A DNA stretch of 64,000 nt from NCBI GenBank assembly GCA_035578155.1, contig JAPWDM010000035.1:2357001-2421000 (forward strand). The letters run 5' to 3'. The notes beneath the pieces were generated by a model. It worked only from the letters and a program-made list of their open reading frames with translations. It searched no databases and was not told where the DNA came from. Numbering within the stretch: position 1 is the first letter of the stretch; the number at the start of each line of letters is the position of its first letter. The translations under genes and the position numbers were made by a program. Below are positions 61,290 through 64,000 of this stretch, in pieces. This stretch comes from Brachynemurus nebulosus. Lineage: Eukaryota > Arthropoda > Insecta > Neuroptera > Myrmeleontidae.

Positions 61290-62130
61290 CTAAGACACCC
61301 GACCAGGCGAACCATAATTTTTCCAGACTGAATACCTTCACGAAAGATTCCTGTAGCAGTTTTCAATATCGTCACTTCTAAAGATCGAATGAGTCATTTA
61401 TTGTAGACAGATAAGGTATATTGTACATAGATAACTGAGAGTAAGTATGTTGTGGGTGATGGCTATTGCATTAAACCAAATGTCCGCTACAAAAGAATGC
61501 GTGAGTAGTTTAATTCATTCATAGCTACTTCTACTAATATACGATACTTTGAATTATTTTATAATATTATGTGCAAATTCGTTACCAATAAAACATGATA
61601 ATAAACCTACATCGTCTTCTAGTTCTTTTTTATTAAAAGAAATTTTTATACCAATGTAGAGACTGTGAAGTGTGGTTTCCTAAGACAACAACTAAAAATT
61701 CATTCCTAAATAAATAATAAAGCAAAGTGGACTTATTACATACGCAGAAATCTAGTGCAAACATTTTAACTGCTAGCATATTTTCTGTAGCACAAAAAGT
61801 AAGTAACTCTATTCTGACTGGATTATTATCACACAGATAAATACTTTTCACGTTCTACCCACAGCCTCATTTTGCCCCAACTTTCCCTGCATACATTTTT
61901 GTATTCTACTCAGTAACAATATATTATTCATTCATTGCCACAACAAAAGATAATTCTTTTCAATACACTAACAACGAAACAGAACTTATCTGGTTTCCAA
62001 TAATACAATATTGTTGTTTCTCCATTCTACACTATTTAAATGTTCTTTACTTACAAGTGGGTTGCTATTATCAATCTAGTTACGTGGTAGTCATATTGAT
62101 TTTTTTATTCGAATTGTTTGAATTCGATAG
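61290..62130. other. Spacer, nothing recognised
   Basis: No supportable feature. Confidence 0.45.
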
Positions 62131-64000
62131 TTTTTTTTTTTTTTTAACATCCTTGTTTATCGATTATCAGTTCTAAATAGAACTATAAATCGAGCGATGA
62201 TAGAATATAACGGGAATGGTGATTATCCACTGGTAATCGCTCAAAATAAATTATATACTAAATATAATATACTATTCATTAAAAGCTAAATAAATCTATA
62301 TCTTAATTCTAAAATATTCTGTCGATTGAGTCTATACAAAGAGTCACTATTGTCAAGTAAGTTAAGGGCACACACATTAGGGTGATTTTCTAGGCGATGA
62401 ATGTATTTATCACTGTATCGTACTATTTCCTCACACACTGTGGGCACTTGAAGACTGCGCTGTATGTCATCGTTACGCACGTACCACGGGGAAGCACTTA
62501 TGGCTCGTAGCACTTTAGACTGAAATCGTTGCAATATCTCAATATTGCTAACACTAGCAGTACCCCAAAGTTGAATACCATAAGTCCATACTGGTTTGAT
62601 AACACTTTTATAAACTAGCACTTTGTTTCTTAAGGACAGCTTTGATTTATGACCTAGAAGCCAATAGTACTTAGAAAACTTAACATGCGTTTAGTCCAAA
62701 TATGTTTACGCCATGTTAGTTTTCTATCTAAATGCATACCTAGATATTTAGCTTCAGTAGCTAATGGTAACACTACATCATTCAAACTAACTGCAGGGCA
62801 GGTTCCTTTTCTCGTAGTAAATGTAACTTGCAATGATTTCGTTTCATTTACTCGAATACGCCATTTATGTACCCATTCCTGTATTCGACGCAGGCTAGAT
62901 TGTAACTTTTGTGATGCAACATTTGGATCTTTATCAGTATCTAGGATAGCAGTATCACCAGCAAATGTTGCAGTAGTATTTTCTTCATCAACCGGCAGAT
63001 CTGCAGTATATATAAGATAAAGAATAGGCCCTAGAACACTACCTTGTGGTACACCGGAACGGGCTGGAAACATTTCTGATATTTCACTCTGAAACTTTAC
63101 ATGAAAGTAACGATGCCATACTTTGTCAAATGCCATACTTTGTCAAATGCTTGACTCACGTCGAGAAAAGCTGCTGTACAATATTTTTTTTCTTGAAAAG
63201 AGCGATTGATCGTATTGACTACACGATGAACTTGTTCGACGGTTGAATGTTTTGCGCGAAAACCAAACTGATGATCTGGAATAATTTTAAGGTCATCGAG
63301 GACTCGATGCAGTCTTCTGAGAAATAACTTTTCGAACATTTTGGATAAAACGGGGAGTAAACTGATTGGTCTGTACGACGTCACCTCATTTACTGGCTTC
63401 TCCGGCTTTTGTATTAAGATGATCTGAGCTAATTTCCAAATAGCAGGGAAATATTTTAGTCTTAAAATGGCATTAAAAATTAAATTTATCATCAGAATAC
63501 CTTTATTAGGCAATTCTCTTAGAATCCTAACTGTGACAAGATCATAGCCAGGAGCTTTCTTTATATTTAATTCATTCCAGATCAATCTTTTAATTTCCTT
63601 TGGCGAAAAAGGTTCAACTGAGACAGTTGGCTCTGGAGATGCTTCTAAAAGTTGAGTTTCTTCAATATTTAAGTTGTCTCCGTGATTGGGTTGAAAAACT
63701 TCAGATAGAGTTTCAGCAAAAAGTTCTGCCTTTTCTCGTGCACTTTTTGCCCAGCTTCCATTATTTCCACGAAGTGGTGGTATTTGTTGTTGTGTCTGTT
63801 TAATGTGCTTAGTAGCTTTCCAGAGGGAGTAGTCAGATGCTTCAGTTGGGCAAAGATTTTCGAGATAATCTTCAAGAGCATCCTGTTTTAATGTATTCAG
63901 TAATCTCTTTAACTTTTGGGATATTCTGTTAAAACGATTTTTGTCTCCTGGAAACCTGGTCTGTTGCCATATTCTTCTTAGCCTCCGTTTTTCTAAAATC
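62131..64000 (-). mobile_element. Jockey-like non-LTR retrotransposon, truncated by the window edge
   Basis: On the minus strand the element runs from the right edge through RT to a 3' UTR and a 15-base poly(A) (T-run at 62131-62145). The ORF2 part is broken (see the pseudogene entry). The endonuclease and 5' part, if present, lie beyond 64000, so length and target duplication cannot be judged. Confidence 0.9.
62286..64000 (-). pseudogene. ORF2 of a Jockey-like LINE: linker, reverse transcriptase, C-terminus; several breaks
   Basis: From the edge to about 63136 the frame is open: a basic linker, KKAPGYDLVTVRIL, SYRPISLLPVLSKMFEKLF, FGFRAKHSTVEQVHR, and AAFLDVSQAFDKVWH (RT motif A). There a 17-bp tandem duplication (63116-63149) shifts the frame, and about 30 residues after KVWH are missing. 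The next frame (to 62654) has SGVPQGSVLGP, but the catalytic FADD is FAGD (Gly codon at 62957-62959). A further frameshift near 62690 leads to the C-terminal part, KPVWTYGIQLWGTASVSNIE, with the stop at 62286-62288. The mutated catalytic Asp and three lesions mean no active RT. The order and motifs are those of Jockey-clade elements. Confidence 0.9.

Overview
This window is non-coding, AT-rich, repeat-dense nuclear DNA from an arthropod, most likely an insect. I see no intact host gene. The evidence for an insect is a 17.6/297-type errantivirus with a tRNA-Ser primer site and an env gene, a Jockey-clade LINE, a Penelope-like endonuclease, and decayed pieces of protein families that I recall as common in arthropod genomes. 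A hemipteran is possible, but the sequence does not settle the order. A run of exactly 500 N (21675-22174) shows that this is draft scaffold sequence.

Layout. 0.4-10.1 kb: TIR elements and fold-back MITEs, a SINE-like element with a GTCA tract, and several copies of a dispersed repeat (called family B here) that carries a long (TA)n tract in its middle. 10.2-17.0 kb: a complete-looking errantivirus with two 432-bp LTRs that look identical, inserted into a (TA)n tract. It has gag, a -1 frameshift site, pol with protease, RT and RNase H but no integrase core, and an intact env. 17.8-18.5 kb: a palindromic element whose two arms each carry a tRNA-Thr-like sequence. 19.9-22.2 kb: a decayed gene fragment, then a Penelope-like endonuclease fragment that is part of a perfect inverted repeat ending at the assembly gap. 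22-35 kb: MITEs, a second decayed arthropod gene family, a 1.2-kb inverted-repeat element, and a pogo/Tigger-like remnant with an HTH. 35-46 kb: a 1.37-kb element with 37-bp perfect TIRs and a Cys-rich ORF, a 621-bp almost perfect palindrome, and two inverted copies of a 720-bp repeat. 47-51 kb: two long-TIR elements. 51.1-54.3 kb: a Foldback-like element whose TIRs are arrays of a 145-bp repeat, flanked by a perfect 9-bp target duplication. 54-58 kb: degenerate minisatellites and repeat copies. 58.3-60.7 kb: a MULE-like remnant with a partial FLYWCH finger. 60.9-61.3 kb: a small TIR element. 62.1-64.0 kb: a Jockey-like LINE pseudogene running off the right edge.

How it works together. Apart from the errantivirus, everything recognisable is decayed or non-autonomous. 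In the errantivirus, gag, the gag-pol frameshift and a spliced env message appear to share one leader. Its first AUG opens an 8-codon ORF that overlaps the splice donor. If the predicted donor and acceptor are used, that same AUG becomes the start of env and supplies the front half of its signal peptide. The missing integrase core means this copy would need integrase from elsewhere to move again. The (TA)n tracts are parts of, or target sites for, the mobile elements and are not scattered at random.
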